Shown here piece after piece: positions 55,720 through 64,000 of a DNA stretch of 64,000 nucleotides. A program made the translations under genes and the position numbers. The notes under the pieces were generated by a model. It was not told the DNA's origin. It searched no databases and was given only the letters and a program-made list of their open reading frames with translations. The stretch's first letter is position 1, and each line of letters begins with the position of its first letter. The stretch is from Candidatus Jettenia sp. AMX2 (lineage in GTDB: Bacteria > Planctomycetota > Brocadiia > Brocadiales > Brocadiaceae): contig CP129469.1 of assembly GCA_030583665.1 (NCBI GenBank), positions 558,001 to 622,000 of the forward strand, in the 5' to 3' direction.

Positions 55720-56632
55720 TTGCAGCCCCTATAATTTTGTTGATATCATCAAAACCATTTTCCTGCATCCAGGAAACCATTTCTTCGCGTATTTTCTTAA
55801 AAATGTCAATACCACGGTAGTAAACGCCGGTTCCTATTCCGATAGCAGAAGCACCTGCCATCATCATCTCAATAGCATGCCGTCCTGTAGAAATTCCTCC
55901 AACCCCGATAATGGGAATCTTTACCGTTTTATATAAATCATACACACATCTTATTGCAATGGGTCTTAGGGCATCGCCGGTAACTCCTCCCACCTTGAAA
56001 TCCAGAACAGGCCTTCGAGCTTCTATATTAATGATCATACCAGGTCCCATCGAATTAACTGCCGTAATAGCGTCGGCACCGGCATCTTCTGCGGCTTTTG
56101 CAACGGTACAAATTTCAGGAATATTCGGGGATAGCTTAATAAAGAGCGGTAGTTTTGTTACCTTTCTTACTTCAGAAGTAATGCCGAAGGTTGCCTGTGG
56201 TGTTCCCTGTCCTGCGAGAAGACCAAAGCCTGGTGTATGTGGGCATGAAAGAGGAATTTCGATCGCTGAGAATTTTGTATGTGAAAGGCGTTCGACTACA
56301 TAGACAAAATCCTCTTTTTGTGTACCGATCACACTGGCAATTACCGGTACGCCAACATCCTGAAGGTTGGTAAATTCTTCCAGGGCTTTTTCAACACCCG
56401 AATTGGAATAGCCTACTGCGTTTAACATTCCCGCTTCAAAGGTTATAACAGTAGGGTTCTTGTGACCTTCCCGCGGCTCTTTACTGATCGATTTAATAGT
56501 AACAGCGCCAGCGCCATTTTCTGAAACCCGTTTGAGTAATGCCTTGGTAACCCCAAGAATACCCGAAGCCAGAATAACAGGATTGCCTAATTGAATATTA
56601 CATAAATTAATTGCTAATGTTATTTTTGACAT
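55712..56632 (-). CDS. pyrD: Dihydroorotate dehydrogenase B catalytic subunit
   Basis: PyrD oxidises dihydroorotate to orotate with FMN in pyrimidine synthesis. Motifs include NPVILASGILGVTKALLKRV, GAGAVTIKSISKEPREGHKN, the catalytic Cys loop EIPLSCPHTPGFGLLAGQG, LFIKLSPNIPEI and GVGGISTGRHAIEMMMAGAS (phosphate-binding). The Cys base and the pyrK partner define class 1B. The 306 residues are full length. It is divergent from ruvC across a 156-bp spacer. Confidence 0.96.
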   Translation of the reverse strand: MSKITLAINLCNIQLGNPVILASGILGVTKALLKRVSENGAGAVTIKSISKEPREGHKNPTVITFEAGMLNAVGYSNSGVEKALEEFTNLQDVGVPVIASVIGTQKEDFVYVVERLSHTKFSAIEIPLSCPHTPGFGLLAGQGTPQATFGITSEVRKVTKLPLFIKLSPNIPEICTVAKAAEDAGADAITAVNSMGPGMIINIEARRPVLDFKVGGVTGDALRPIAIRCVYDLYKTVKIPIIGVGGISTGRHAIEMMMAGASAIGIGTGVYYRGIDIFKKIREEMVSWMQENGFDDINKIIGAAND

Positions 56633-56704
56633 TACAATTGACTAATTATAGTGATACGGTAGTAAATGTAAAACAATTTTATTGAAATTTAAGAGAATTT
56701 ACTG

Positions 56705-56733
56705 TTGACAATCAGGAAAATAGAGATAAATAT
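56705..56733 (+). promoter_or_regulatory. Possible ruvC promoter (perfect -35, weak -10)
   Basis: TTGACA at 56705-56710 is a perfect -35 element. About 16 bp later the AT-rich TAAATA (56727-56732) is only a poor -10 match. It lies 57 bp upstream of ruvC. Confidence 0.4.
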
Positions 56734-56788
56734 AGCACATATACCATTTTCATGAAAAAAATTCCTATAGAATGAGAATAAAACGACT

Positions 56789-57256
56789 ATGAAAATTCTT
56801 GGGGTTGATCCAGGAACGCTGATTACAGGATACGGTTTAATAGAAAAGACAGGTTCAAAAATATCCGTTATTGATTATGGTTCTATCAGAACCGATAAGA
56901 ATCAGGCCTTTTCATTGCGTCTTATGCATATCCATCATAAGCTTATGGAAGTTATTTCTCAATATAATCCTGACCACATGGCTATTGAAGAGGTATTTTA
57001 TGGAAAAAACATAAAAACAGCAATAAGGATTGGCGAGGGAAGAGGAATAGCCTTTCTGTGTGCGGCATTAGCTAATATTCCTGTTTCAGAATACGCTGCA
57101 ACGGTCGTTAAAAAAGCTGTAGTAGGTAATGGTGGCGCACATAAAAGTCAGGTGCGGGAAATGGTAAAAATAATTCTCAATTTGCCTGAAATTCCGGCAT
57201 CCATTGATGCCTCTGATGGACTTGCCATTGCAATTTGCCATAGTCATACCGTATAA
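56789..57256 (+). CDS. ruvC: Crossover junction endodeoxyribonuclease RuvC
   Basis: RuvC resolves Holliday junctions. The catalytic Asp lies in ILGVDPGTLITGYGLIEK, the Glu in HMAIEEVFYGKNIKTAIRIG and the final acidic pair in SIDASDGLAIAICH. The VVGNGGAHKSQVREMV segment is also typical. The 155-residue length is standard. ruvA and ruvB are not adjacent. It stands upstream of the arg operon with a 212-bp spacer containing that operon's promoter. Confidence 0.95.
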   Translation: MKILGVDPGTLITGYGLIEKTGSKISVIDYGSIRTDKNQAFSLRLMHIHHKLMEVISQYNPDHMAIEEVFYGKNIKTAIRIGEGRGIAFLCAALANIPVSEYAATVVKKAVVGNGGAHKSQVREMVKIILNLPEIPASIDASDGLAIAICHSHTV

Positions 57257-57366
57257 GAACGAACTGTTCTGTTTTTATTCTTGTTAACTATATACCACCC
57301 CATGAAGCATGAATATTTAATTTCCTGCCAGGGACACATATGCCTTTACATACCTTGTATTTAAGC

Positions 57367-57394
57367 TTGACACGAGATGTTCTTCTGTTATAAT
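57367..57394 (+). promoter_or_regulatory. Strong sigma-70-type promoter of the arg operon
   Basis: TTGACA (57367-57372) and TATAAT (57389-57394), both perfect, are separated by 16 bp. They lie 75 bp before the argB start. The leader between them contains an imperfect AT-rich dyad around GAATTATTATCATAATTAT (57418-57437) that might be an arginine-repressor site, but the match is weak. Confidence 0.8.
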
Positions 57395-57468
57395 CCAAAC
57401 TTTTTAGCAATAGAGTGAATTATTATCATAATTATCCTTTTTAAGAAGAGAATCAGATAGAAAACCTT

Positions 57469-58356
57469 ATGGAAAATGCTATACGCAAGGCAGCGATACT
57501 TATAGAAGCAATTCCTTACATCCGGTCTTTTAAAAATAAAATTGTAGTAATTAAGTTCGGCGGGGGGGCAATGTCCGGCGATGAAATGTTAACCAGTGTA
57601 CTTCAGGACATTGTATTTATGAAAACAGTTGGCATTATGCCCATATTAGTTCATGGTGGCGGTCCGCATATTACTCAGGAAATGACAAAGAGAGGTTTGC
57701 ATCCAAAGTTTATCGAAGGACATAGAATTACCGACCGGGAAACCTTGGAAATAGCAAAGGATATACTCATTAATCAGATCAGCGCTTCTATAGTAAAAAG
57801 AATTTCTGAACTCGGTAACGAATCTACCTGCATTTGGGAAAATGGATATTGTCCAATAAAGGCAGAGAAGCATTACATCGAGACAAAAACCAATGAAGGA
57901 ATACTTAAAAAACTCGATATTGGTTTTGTAGGCAAGGTAATATCGGTTGATAAAGACAAATTCCTGGGGTTATGCGGTAGCTGCACTATTCCTGTTGTTC
58001 CACCTATTGCGAAGGGAATTAACGGGGATATTTACAACGTTAACGCAGATAATATGGCAACGTGTATTGCACAAACATTACGAGCAGAAAAGCTCGTTTT
58101 CCTTTCAAATACCCATGGGATAATGACAAGACCGGGTGATGAAACATCTTTGGTTTCTACCCTGCATGAGGATGAGGTACATGCCCTTATTGACAAAAAG
58201 GTAATCAGCGGTGGAATGCTTCCAAAAGCCCTGGCGTGTATTAGCGCTGTTAAAGCAGGCGTGAAAAAAGCACATATAATAAATGGGTTAATCCCGCATG
58301 CCCTTTTGTTGGAAATTTTTACCGATAAGGGCGTTGGTACGCAGATTATCGTATAG
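57469..58356 (+). CDS. argB: Acetylglutamate kinase
   Basis: ArgB phosphorylates N-acetylglutamate, the second step of arginine synthesis. It has IVVIKFGGGAMSGDEMLTSV (ATP-binding Lys and Gly loop), ILVHGGGPHITQEMTKRG, NADNMATCIAQTL and KVISGGMLPKALACISAVKA. The N-terminal helix (ENAIRKAAILIEAIPYIRSF) marks the hexameric, arginine-sensitive type, so feedback inhibition is likely. The 295 residues are full length. argD follows 144 bp later in the same direction. Confidence 0.96.
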   Translation: MENAIRKAAILIEAIPYIRSFKNKIVVIKFGGGAMSGDEMLTSVLQDIVFMKTVGIMPILVHGGGPHITQEMTKRGLHPKFIEGHRITDRETLEIAKDILINQISASIVKRISELGNESTCIWENGYCPIKAEKHYIETKTNEGILKKLDIGFVGKVISVDKDKFLGLCGSCTIPVVPPIAKGINGDIYNVNADNMATCIAQTLRAEKLVFLSNTHGIMTRPGDETSLVSTLHEDEVHALIDKKVISGGMLPKALACISAVKAGVKKAHIINGLIPHALLLEIFTDKGVGTQIIV

Positions 58357-58500
58357 TATTAAAAAAGCCAGATAATTTTATCAAGATTGTTGTATCCTGT
58401 AATAAATTTTGTATAATTAAGATTTTCCGGAGAGAATTAAAAATCTGCAAAGTTTCCATTCATTTTGCTTGCCAGTGAAATTGAGAGAACAGAAGAATTT

Positions 58501-59682
58501 ATGAATACAAAAGAGATTAAAGAGATTTACGACCGCTATGTTATTCCAAATTATATCCGGAACCCTATTTTACTCAAAAAAGGCAGTGGTGTGGATGTAT
58601 GGGATGCAGAAGGGAAGCGCTATCTCGATCTATTTTCAGGATGGGCGGTAAGCTTGCTGGGCCACTGTCATCCGAATGTTGTTGAAGCTATTCAGCGGCA
58701 GGCAGCCATGCTGCAACACGCCCCCAATATATATTACACAGAACCGCAGGGCATACTGGCAAAACATATATCCGAAAAGTCTTTTGGCGGACAATGTTTC
58801 TTTTGCAACAGTGGGGCCGAGGCTAACGAGGCTGCGATTAAACTTGCACGTATTTATAATTCAGACAGAGGCAGATACAAGATACTTACTTTTTCAAATT
58901 CCTTCCATGGCAGGACCCTTGCTACGGTCACTGCAACTGCACAGCCAAAATATCACAAAGGGTTTGCTCCGCTTATTGAAGGTTTTTCATATATCCCTTT
59001 TAACGATTTGGAAACGTTGAAGAAATCAGTTGATGATAAGACCTGTGCTGTTATGCTAGAACCAATTCAGGGTGAAGGCGGGATTAACATTGCCACAAAA
59101 GATTTTTTGAAAGGAGTGAGAAAACTTTGCGACGAGAAGGGATTGCTGTTAATCCTTGATGAGGTACAATGCGGTATGGGAAGAACAGGGAAATATTTTG
59201 CTTATCAACATTACGATATAGAGCCTGATATCATGACATTGGCAAAGGCACTCGGTGGTGGTGTAGCCATCGGTGCTATGACGGCAAGACAAGAGATTGC
59301 AAAAAGCCTTGTTCCCGGCAGCCATGCTTCTACGTTTGGTGGAAATCCATTGGCATGTGCGGCAAGCGTGGCAGTGTTCGAAACAATTGAAAGAGAAAAT
59401 TTACTTGATAATGTAAATAAGATGGGGACTTATTCTATAGAACAATTAAGTACATTGCAAAAGACCCGTACAATAATCAGAGAAGTTCGCGGCGTGGGTC
59501 TCATGATAGGAATCGAGTTGAAGACAAACGGTGCAGAGATTATTAAAAATTGTATCCAGGCTGGCTTATTCCTTAATTGCACAAATGATAGAGTTATTCG
59601 GTTTATGCCTCCTCTTAATGTTAAAAAAGAACACATAGATGAAGGAATTGCTATTTTAAAAATGGTTCTTCCTGAACCTTAA
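58501..59682 (+). CDS. argD: Acetylornithine aminotransferase
   Basis: ArgD converts N-acetylglutamate semialdehyde to N-acetylornithine with PLP. Motifs are KRYLDLFSGWAVSLLGHCHP, CFFCNSGAEANEAAIKLARI, SFHGRTLATVTAT, ILDEVQCGMGRTGKYFAYQH and the PLP-Lys in DIMTLAKALGGGVAIGAMTA. I use the ATG at 58501, which gives the usual short N-terminus; a TTG at 58465 would add 12 residues. At 393 residues it is full length. argF starts 17 bp after its stop. Confidence 0.95.
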   Translation: MNTKEIKEIYDRYVIPNYIRNPILLKKGSGVDVWDAEGKRYLDLFSGWAVSLLGHCHPNVVEAIQRQAAMLQHAPNIYYTEPQGILAKHISEKSFGGQCFFCNSGAEANEAAIKLARIYNSDRGRYKILTFSNSFHGRTLATVTATAQPKYHKGFAPLIEGFSYIPFNDLETLKKSVDDKTCAVMLEPIQGEGGINIATKDFLKGVRKLCDEKGLLLILDEVQCGMGRTGKYFAYQHYDIEPDIMTLAKALGGGVAIGAMTARQEIAKSLVPGSHASTFGGNPLACAASVAVFETIERENLLDNVNKMGTYSIEQLSTLQKTRTIIREVRGVGLMIGIELKTNGAEIIKNCIQAGLFLNCTNDRVIRFMPPLNVKKEHIDEGIAILKMVLPEP

Positions 59683-59699
59683 CGGTATGAGAAAACGTT

Positions 59700-60623
59700 A
59701 TGAAATGTAAAGATTTGATTTCAATTGCAGATCTCTCCCGAGCCGATATCGAGGAGATATTTAGCGCTACGAGGGATCTTAAGGAATGGAACAAGAAAGG
59801 ATACGATGAAAAGTGCCTGACCGGAGAAACACTGGGAATGATTTTTGAGAAGAGCTCTATGCGTACCCGTGTTTCATTCGAAGTTGCTATGGTACAACTT
59901 GGCGGCCACCCTATCTACCTGACCCAGAATGATATTAATCTCGGCAAAAGAGAAGCTGTAAAGGATGGCGCAAGGGTATTATCACGTTATGTAAATGGTA
60001 TTGTCATACGAACCTTTGAGCAGGAAACGATTCGGGAACTTGCAAGGTATGCTACTGTGCCGGTTATTAATGCCTTATCAGACGACCTTCATCCATGCCA
60101 GGCATTGAGTGACCTTTATACCATACAGGAAAAATTCGGGAGTTATGAAAAGGTAAAGATAGTCTTTATCGGAGATGGTAATAATGTTGCGCGATCCCTT
60201 GCGCAGATATGTGCAAAACTCGGCATTCCTTTCTTTATTGCTTCTCCCAAAGGATATGAACTTACCCCTCATTTTGTTTCTGAAGTAAAACAAATGACAA
60301 ATGGCAGCGATGTTCTTCATCTTTATCATGACCCGAAAGAAGCTGCTAAAGATGCAGATGTACTGTACACGGATACCTGGGTTAGCATGGGACAGGAGTC
60401 AGAAGCAGATATTCGCAGGCAGGCTTTCAGGAATTACCAAATCAACAATGAGCTTTTAAAGGTGACCGGAAAGGATGTTAAGATAATGCATTGCCTGCCT
60501 GCACACCGTGGTGAGGAAATAACTGACGATGTGATAGACGGCGCTCATTCAATTGTGTATGATCAGGCAGAGAACAGGCTGCATGTGGAAAAGGCACTTT
60601 TAAAGCTTTTACTATGCAGATAA
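59700..60623 (+). CDS. argF: Ornithine carbamoyltransferase
   Basis: ArgF makes citrulline from ornithine and carbamoyl phosphate. The carbamoyl-phosphate loop is [20 protein letters not shown], with [17 protein letters not shown] and the ornithine-site Asp in [18 protein letters not shown], and the catalytic Cys in [17 protein letters not shown]. At 307 residues it is full length. It is the third arg gene; rph follows 4 bp later, joining arginine synthesis to RNA processing in one transcript. Confidence 0.97.
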   Translation: MKCKDLISIADLSRADIEEIFSATRDLKEWNKKGYDEKCLTGETLGMIFEKSSMRTRVSFEVAMVQLGGHPIYLTQNDINLGKREAVKDGARVLSRYVNGIVIRTFEQETIRELARYATVPVINALSDDLHPCQALSDLYTIQEKFGSYEKVKIVFIGDGNNVARSLAQICAKLGIPFFIASPKGYELTPHFVSEVKQMTNGSDVLHLYHDPKEAAKDADVLYTDTWVSMGQESEADIRRQAFRNYQINNELLKVTGKDVKIMHCLPAHRGEEITDDVIDGAHSIVYDQAENRLHVEKALLKLLLCR

Positions 60624-60627
60624 TAGT

Positions 60628-61356
60628 ATGAGAATTGATAATCGTGAACAAAATGAATTACGCCCAATAGCCATTACAAGGCATTTTACCAAATATGCTC
60701 CTGGTTCAGTACTCATTGCAACGGGAGATACCAAGGTTATCTGTACGGCTTCAATAGAAGAAAGTGTTCCAGCACACCTCAGGAATACGGGTGAAGGCTG
60801 GATTACAGCAGAGTATTCACTGTTGCCGGGTTCCACACCGGTACGTTCTCCAAGAGAGTCTACAAAAGGGAAAGTGATAGGCAGAACACATGAGATACAA
60901 AGGCTCATTGGCCGTTCATTACGTTCTGTTGTTGATCTTCGGTTACTGAACGAGCGAACGGTTTGGATTGACTGTGATGTTATACAGGCGGATGGAGGCA
61001 CACGGACTGCATCTATTACTGGCAGCTATGTAGCGTTGGTTGATGCAATCCGGTGGCTGAAGAGTAAAGAGATGATTCAGGGTAACCCTGTTTTGAACAG
61101 TATCGCTGCTGTAAGCGTTGGGATTGTAAACGATGTTGCTTTATTAGACCTTTGCTATGTGGAAGATGCGGCAGCGCAGGTTGATATGAATGTTGTTATG
61201 ACTGGTGCAGGAAAATTTATCGAAATTCAGGGCACAGGAGAAGAATATACTTTTGATGATAAGCAACTGATGGAAATGTTGAGTATGGCAAAAGAAGGGA
61301 TTTATAAGATTACCGAAATTCAAAAAAAGGTACTACAAGAAGAGAGTGAAATATGA
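60628..61356 (+). CDS. rph: Ribonuclease PH
   Basis: RNase PH trims the 3' ends of tRNA precursors by phosphorolysis. It has [80 protein letters not shown] and [20 protein letters not shown], all family signatures. The 242 residues are full length. This is relevant to the tRNA-Pro/tRNA-Glu genes nearby only in general terms. Its stop overlaps the next start by 4 bp. Confidence 0.97.
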   Translation: MRIDNREQNELRPIAITRHFTKYAPGSVLIATGDTKVICTASIEESVPAHLRNTGEGWITAEYSLLPGSTPVRSPRESTKGKVIGRTHEIQRLIGRSLRSVVDLRLLNERTVWIDCDVIQADGGTRTASITGSYVALVDAIRWLKSKEMIQGNPVLNSIAAVSVGIVNDVALLDLCYVEDAAAQVDMNVVMTGAGKFIEIQGTGEEYTFDDKQLMEMLSMAKEGIYKITEIQKKVLQEESEI

Positions 61357-61985
61357 CGTCAATCGTAAATGAAATTCATAAAAAGACAATACTTATTGCG
61401 ACACAGAATCAGGACAAGAAAAAAGAGATATTGGATATACTGAAAGATATCTCCGGGATTTTATTCAGGGATTTTGAAGATTTTCCTTTCATCCCTCTGG
61501 TGGTTGAAGACGGGAATTCCTTTCAGGAGAATGCAATAAAAAAGGCGACTCTTGTGGCAAAGGCCTGTAATACATGGGCATTGGCGGACGATTCCGGTCT
61601 TGAGATTGATGCCCTGGGCGGACGTCCCGGTGTCTTATCTTCCCGGTATGCCGGACCAAATGCTACTGATGAAGAAAACAGACAAAAGGTATTGTCGGAA
61701 TTGAAGGACGTACCACGAGAAAAGCGTACCGCGAGGTTTATTTGTTCAGTTGCCCTTGCAAGCCCAAATCAATTACTCTTCGTCGTCGAAGGCCGTTGCG
61801 ATGGTTTTATTGCAGATGAGCCAAGGGGAAATAAGGGTTTTGGATACGATCCTATTTTTTATGTTACCCAGTACAATCAAACCTTTGGAGAATTACATCC
61901 TTCGATCAAGAATACGATTAGCCATAGAGCCTGTGCACTAAGATTGTTAAAAGAACGAATCATCCCATTGATAAAGAATATCTGA
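61353..61985 (+). CDS. rdgB: RdgB/HAM1-family dITP/XTP pyrophosphatase
   Basis: RdgB removes non-canonical purine triphosphates (dITP, XTP) from the pool. Motifs are [60 protein letters not shown] with SSRYAG, and [20 protein letters not shown] followed by [10 protein letters not shown]. The 210 residues are slightly longer than E. coli RdgB at the N-terminus. rph-rdgB is a common pairing. It ends the arg operon. Confidence 0.96.
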   Translation: MTSIVNEIHKKTILIATQNQDKKKEILDILKDISGILFRDFEDFPFIPLVVEDGNSFQENAIKKATLVAKACNTWALADDSGLEIDALGGRPGVLSSRYAGPNATDEENRQKVLSELKDVPREKRTARFICSVALASPNQLLFVVEGRCDGFIADEPRGNKGFGYDPIFYVTQYNQTFGELHPSIKNTISHRACALRLLKERIIPLIKNI

Positions 61986-62147
61986 TAGCATCGTTTTATA
62001 AGAATGCTCCTGAGGCTTACTTTCGCCTGTTTTAAAGGGAAATGCGTTTGTTTTCTTTGCAATCTCCAACGCGCCGCCTGTCATTGTAAGGGTCTTTTCT
62101 GAAATAAGCTCAACGGAAGAGGCGGCCCTTTTGTCACCCTTTATCAT
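61947..62147 (-). CDS. Possible 66-residue ORF, perhaps a gene remnant
   Basis: On the minus strand, ATG 62147 opens a frame (IKGDKRAASSVELISEKTLT, then MTGGALEIAKKTNAFPFKTG) that reads like protein and overlaps the last 39 bp of rdgB. A few further upstream codons are open (NIRGFKKV) without a good start or ribosome site. No family is recognised. It could be the C-terminal or central fragment of a lost gene. Confidence 0.3.
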   Translation of the reverse strand: MIKGDKRAASSVELISEKTLTMTGGALEIAKKTNAFPFKTGESKPQEHSYKTMLSDILYQWDDSFF

Positions 62148-62238
62148 GACTTTTTTAAAACCCCGTATGTTTCCTCTGTCTGTTTATAAACAATAGATTT
62201 TCAGCTCTCACCATTATTTATGCTATTTTTAAAATATA

Positions 62239-62266
62239 TTGACATTCTGATTGAATTTCGTATAAT
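62239..62266 (+). promoter_or_regulatory. Sigma-70-type promoter of the TonB receptor gene
   Basis: TTGACA (62239-62244) and TATAAT (62261-62266), both perfect, are 16 bp apart. The predicted transcription start near 62273 is followed at once by a Fur-box-like palindrome. The resulting leader is about 240 nt. Confidence 0.82.
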
Positions 62267-62281
62267 GTTTCGCTATTTATT

Positions 62282-62300
62282 GAGAATGAGACTCATTAAA
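62282..62300 (+). promoter_or_regulatory. Fur-box-like operator
   Basis: GAGAATGAGACTCATTAAA matches 14 of 19 positions of the classical Fur box and preserves both half-sites (AATGA, 3 bp, TCATT). It lies about 10 bp after the predicted transcription start, where bound Fur would block transcription under iron-replete conditions. Confidence 0.72.
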
Positions 62301-62515
62301 GTTAGGAGATTGCAAAGATACCCTATTACCGGAATAATGAATCGTGAACAAGTAAAATCATAAGCAAGCACCATCTTTTTCCAGCCAGGTATAAAAACGT
62401 TGCACTCGTGCTTCATTGCATCATACAGTTTTATAGCAAATAAGCATCGAAATTACCCAGCCAATTAACAGCATAACTTCTGTAGTGTTTTTTGGTACTA
62501 TGAAAGGAGTTTCCA

Positions 62516-64000
62516 ATGTTGGTTTTTAAAAATTATTGGCTTGGTATCGCTATTACTTTCATCATACTTTCTTTCAAGACTGACACATATACCGGACTGG
62601 CAGCAGATAATCAAAAGGTTCAACAAAATGGGGTTGGTGAAAGAACAGGTAAAAAAGATGGAGATGTATCGGAAAAAGATGAGAGTGAGATAACAGCGGT
62701 AGAAAAGGTGAAAGAAGTTCAGTTAAAGGAAGTTCTGGTTGAAGGTACGCATCTTCGTTCACCATTAGCCGTACAGCCTACCACAAATATACCTTCACGG
62801 GATCTGGAAATCAGAACGCCCCGTTCTCTTGAAGAAGTGCTGCAGGCGGTTCCCGGGATTCAGGCCCGTTCGCGCGGAGGAGATGATGTCAGGCTTTCCC
62901 TCCGGGGTTCAGGATTGCAAAGCGTTGTTTTCACCAAGGCCCGTGGTGCAGATGTGCTGATAGATGGATTCCCTGTAAACAGCGCTGACGGAAATTTTGA
63001 TTACGGACTGCTTAGTCCTGTCATGGCCGAAAGCGTGCAGGTTTATCACGGTGGAGAAGCTTCCGCGTTAGGTTCACTGACGTTAGGAGGAGCAATTAAT
63101 CTCTCTTCACCAACCGGTAGGACAGTGGTGAACCGCATACGCCTTGACGGGGGCAGTTTTGGTTATGTCCGTGGGGTGGTGTCAGCAGGCTTTCTGGAAG
63201 GGAACTGGGACGGAGTGGCTCAGGTTGAAGTGCGCAGGGAGGATGGATTCCGGGACTTTTCGGATAACGATGCACAGAAAGCAGCAATGAATATTGGATA
63301 TGCCATTAGTGAAAACGTACAAAACAGATTATATCTTAATTTAGCCCGCGTTCATCAAAACGTGTCATTGCCCATTACCCAGGCAGAATTGGAAAGTAAT
63401 CCCTCGCAGGGGCGCGTAAATGGCCCTCCCGGTAATTTCAATATGAACAGTCTTAACAAACCGTTTTATGAAACGCTAACTGCACGCATTGCCGACCGGT
63501 TAACAATTGTGGTTAGTCCTGATGTCTTTTTGGAGGTTGAGTTACATTACCTTTTCCGGGATGTTGATTCTCGTCGCCAGTCCCTTCCGGTCCCTTTACC
63601 TTTGGCATTTTTACGGGGGCCAGGCTGGCTGGAGGCAAAGTCACATGATTTCGGAGGGCAATTACGTTTTACCCAAACAGGCACTTTGGCCGGAAACGAA
63701 AACCGTTTTGTCGGAGGAGTACGCATTGCCGGCATGTGGGGTACGGAGAAGCTCTTCCCTAATCTTCAGACGGTTAAAGGCGACAAGTTTGCCGATGGTG
63801 ATCTTTTCGCAAGCAATGTTGTGTTATATTTGGAAGATGAATATGATGTGACAGACCGGCTTACTTTTCTGGGAGGATTGAGGGCTTTTTATTCCAGGCG
63901 TGATTATGATGATAATTTTAATACTGGTGCCGGTGACTTAAGTAAAAACCAGAATTTTTCAGGAATTGCGCCAAGAATAGGTGCCCGCTGGAAATTAAAC
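62516..64000 (+). CDS. TonB-dependent outer-membrane receptor (siderophore/iron type), 3' end outside window
   Basis: The first 495 residues are present. A signal peptide (~1-31, NYWLGIAITFIILSFKTDTY...) is followed by a charged linker, then KEVLVEGTHLRSPLAVQPTT and a plug domain (SLEEVLQAVPGIQARSRGGD, VRLSLRGSGLQSVVFTKARG, GADVLIDGFPVNSADGNFDY, VQVYHGGEASALGSLTLGGA). Beta-barrel strands follow. These proteins import iron-siderophore or similar ligands with TonB energy. ATG at 62516 follows a strong AGGAG. The Fur-box promoter upstream supports an iron ligand. No TonB, ExbB or ABC partner is within the window. Confidence 0.94.
   Translation, partial: MLVFKNYWLGIAITFIILSFKTDTYTGLAADNQKVQQNGVGERTGKKDGDVSEKDESEITAVEKVKEVQLKEVLVEGTHLRSPLAVQPTTNIPSRDLEIRTPRSLEEVLQAVPGIQARSRGGDDVRLSLRGSGLQSVVFTKARGADVLIDGFPVNSADGNFDYGLLSPVMAESVQVYHGGEASALGSLTLGGAINLSSPTGRTVVNRIRLDGGSFGYVRGVVSAGFLEGNWDGVAQVEVRREDGFRDFSDNDAQKAAMNIGYAISENVQNRLYLNLARVHQNVSLPITQAELESNPSQGRVNGPPGNFNMNSLNKPFYETLTARIADRLTIVVSPDVFLEVELHYLFRDVDSRRQSLPVPLPLAFLRGPGWLEAKSHDFGGQLRFTQTGTLAGNENRFVGGVRIAGMWGTEKLFPNLQTVKGDKFADGDLFASNVVLYLEDEYDVTDRLTFLGGLRAFYSRRDYDDNFNTGAGDLSKNQNFSGIAPRIGARWKLN

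Noticed and set aside
62301-62515. Riboswitch in the TonB receptor leader
   Set aside because: I found no cobalamin box or other motif that I could recognise; only promoter and Fur box are supported.

Overview
The window looks like a chromosomal segment from a Gram-negative bacterium of about 40% GC. It carries lipid A and LPS export genes (msbA, lptB), heptosyltransferase-like GT9 enzymes, an O-antigen ligase, an RND pump and a TonB receptor. The very long signal peptidase I with zinc-ribbon inserts next to lepA, together with the base composition and gene mix, suggests a planctomycete, most plausibly of the anammox order Brocadiales. This placement is inference; no 16S rRNA or anammox marker is present.

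Layout. 1-6.2 kb (minus strand): a TetR-controlled RND efflux operon with a perfect palindromic operator, a GlcG/HbpS-like protein, a DAACS symporter preceded by a tiny P-II-like ORF, and a LOG-family protein. 6.4-9.4 kb: proB (plus) converging on a frameshifted msbA (minus). 9.8-44.4 kb: a 35-kb surface-polysaccharide region with about ten glycosyltransferases, GDP-fucose genes (gmd, fcl), rmlA, a decayed wzx and a decayed fcl copy. It continues with an intact Wzm/Wzt ABC exporter and a tightly packed block of methyltransferases, glycosyltransferases, a radical SAM enzyme, an epimerase, a DegT aminotransferase and a GT8-like enzyme. A GC-rich RmlB-like gene, a WbaP-type initiating transferase, GT9, WaaL and GT2 genes follow, then a hemerythrin-like lipoprotein. 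44.6-53.2 kb (minus): a repeat-bearing coiled-coil/nuclease-like protein, then a housekeeping run of ROK kinase, lepA, lepB, lptB, HIT, dgt and ispD. 53.5-56.6 kb: a small zinc-finger protein, tRNA-Pro, tRNA-Glu, pyrK and pyrD. 56.8-62.0 kb (plus): ruvC, then argB-argD-argF-rph-rdgB behind a strong promoter. 62.2-64 kb: a Fur-box promoter and a truncated TonB-dependent receptor.

How it fits together. The polysaccharide region can be read as one pathway: sugar nucleotides (GDP-fucose, a dTDP-sugar branch, an aminated sugar), initiation on undecaprenyl phosphate (WbaP-like), chain assembly and methylation, ABC export (Wzm/Wzt) and ligation to lipid A-core (WaaL), with MsbA and LptB handling lipid A-core. 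The wzx stub and the dead fcl copy point to replacement of a Wzx-dependent system by an ABC-dependent one. The least conventional parts are the methyltransferase/radical-SAM block, the epimerase lacking its catalytic Tyr, the RmlB-like protein with Cys in place of catalytic Asp, the zinc-ribbon signal peptidase and the 18-residue-repeat protein.
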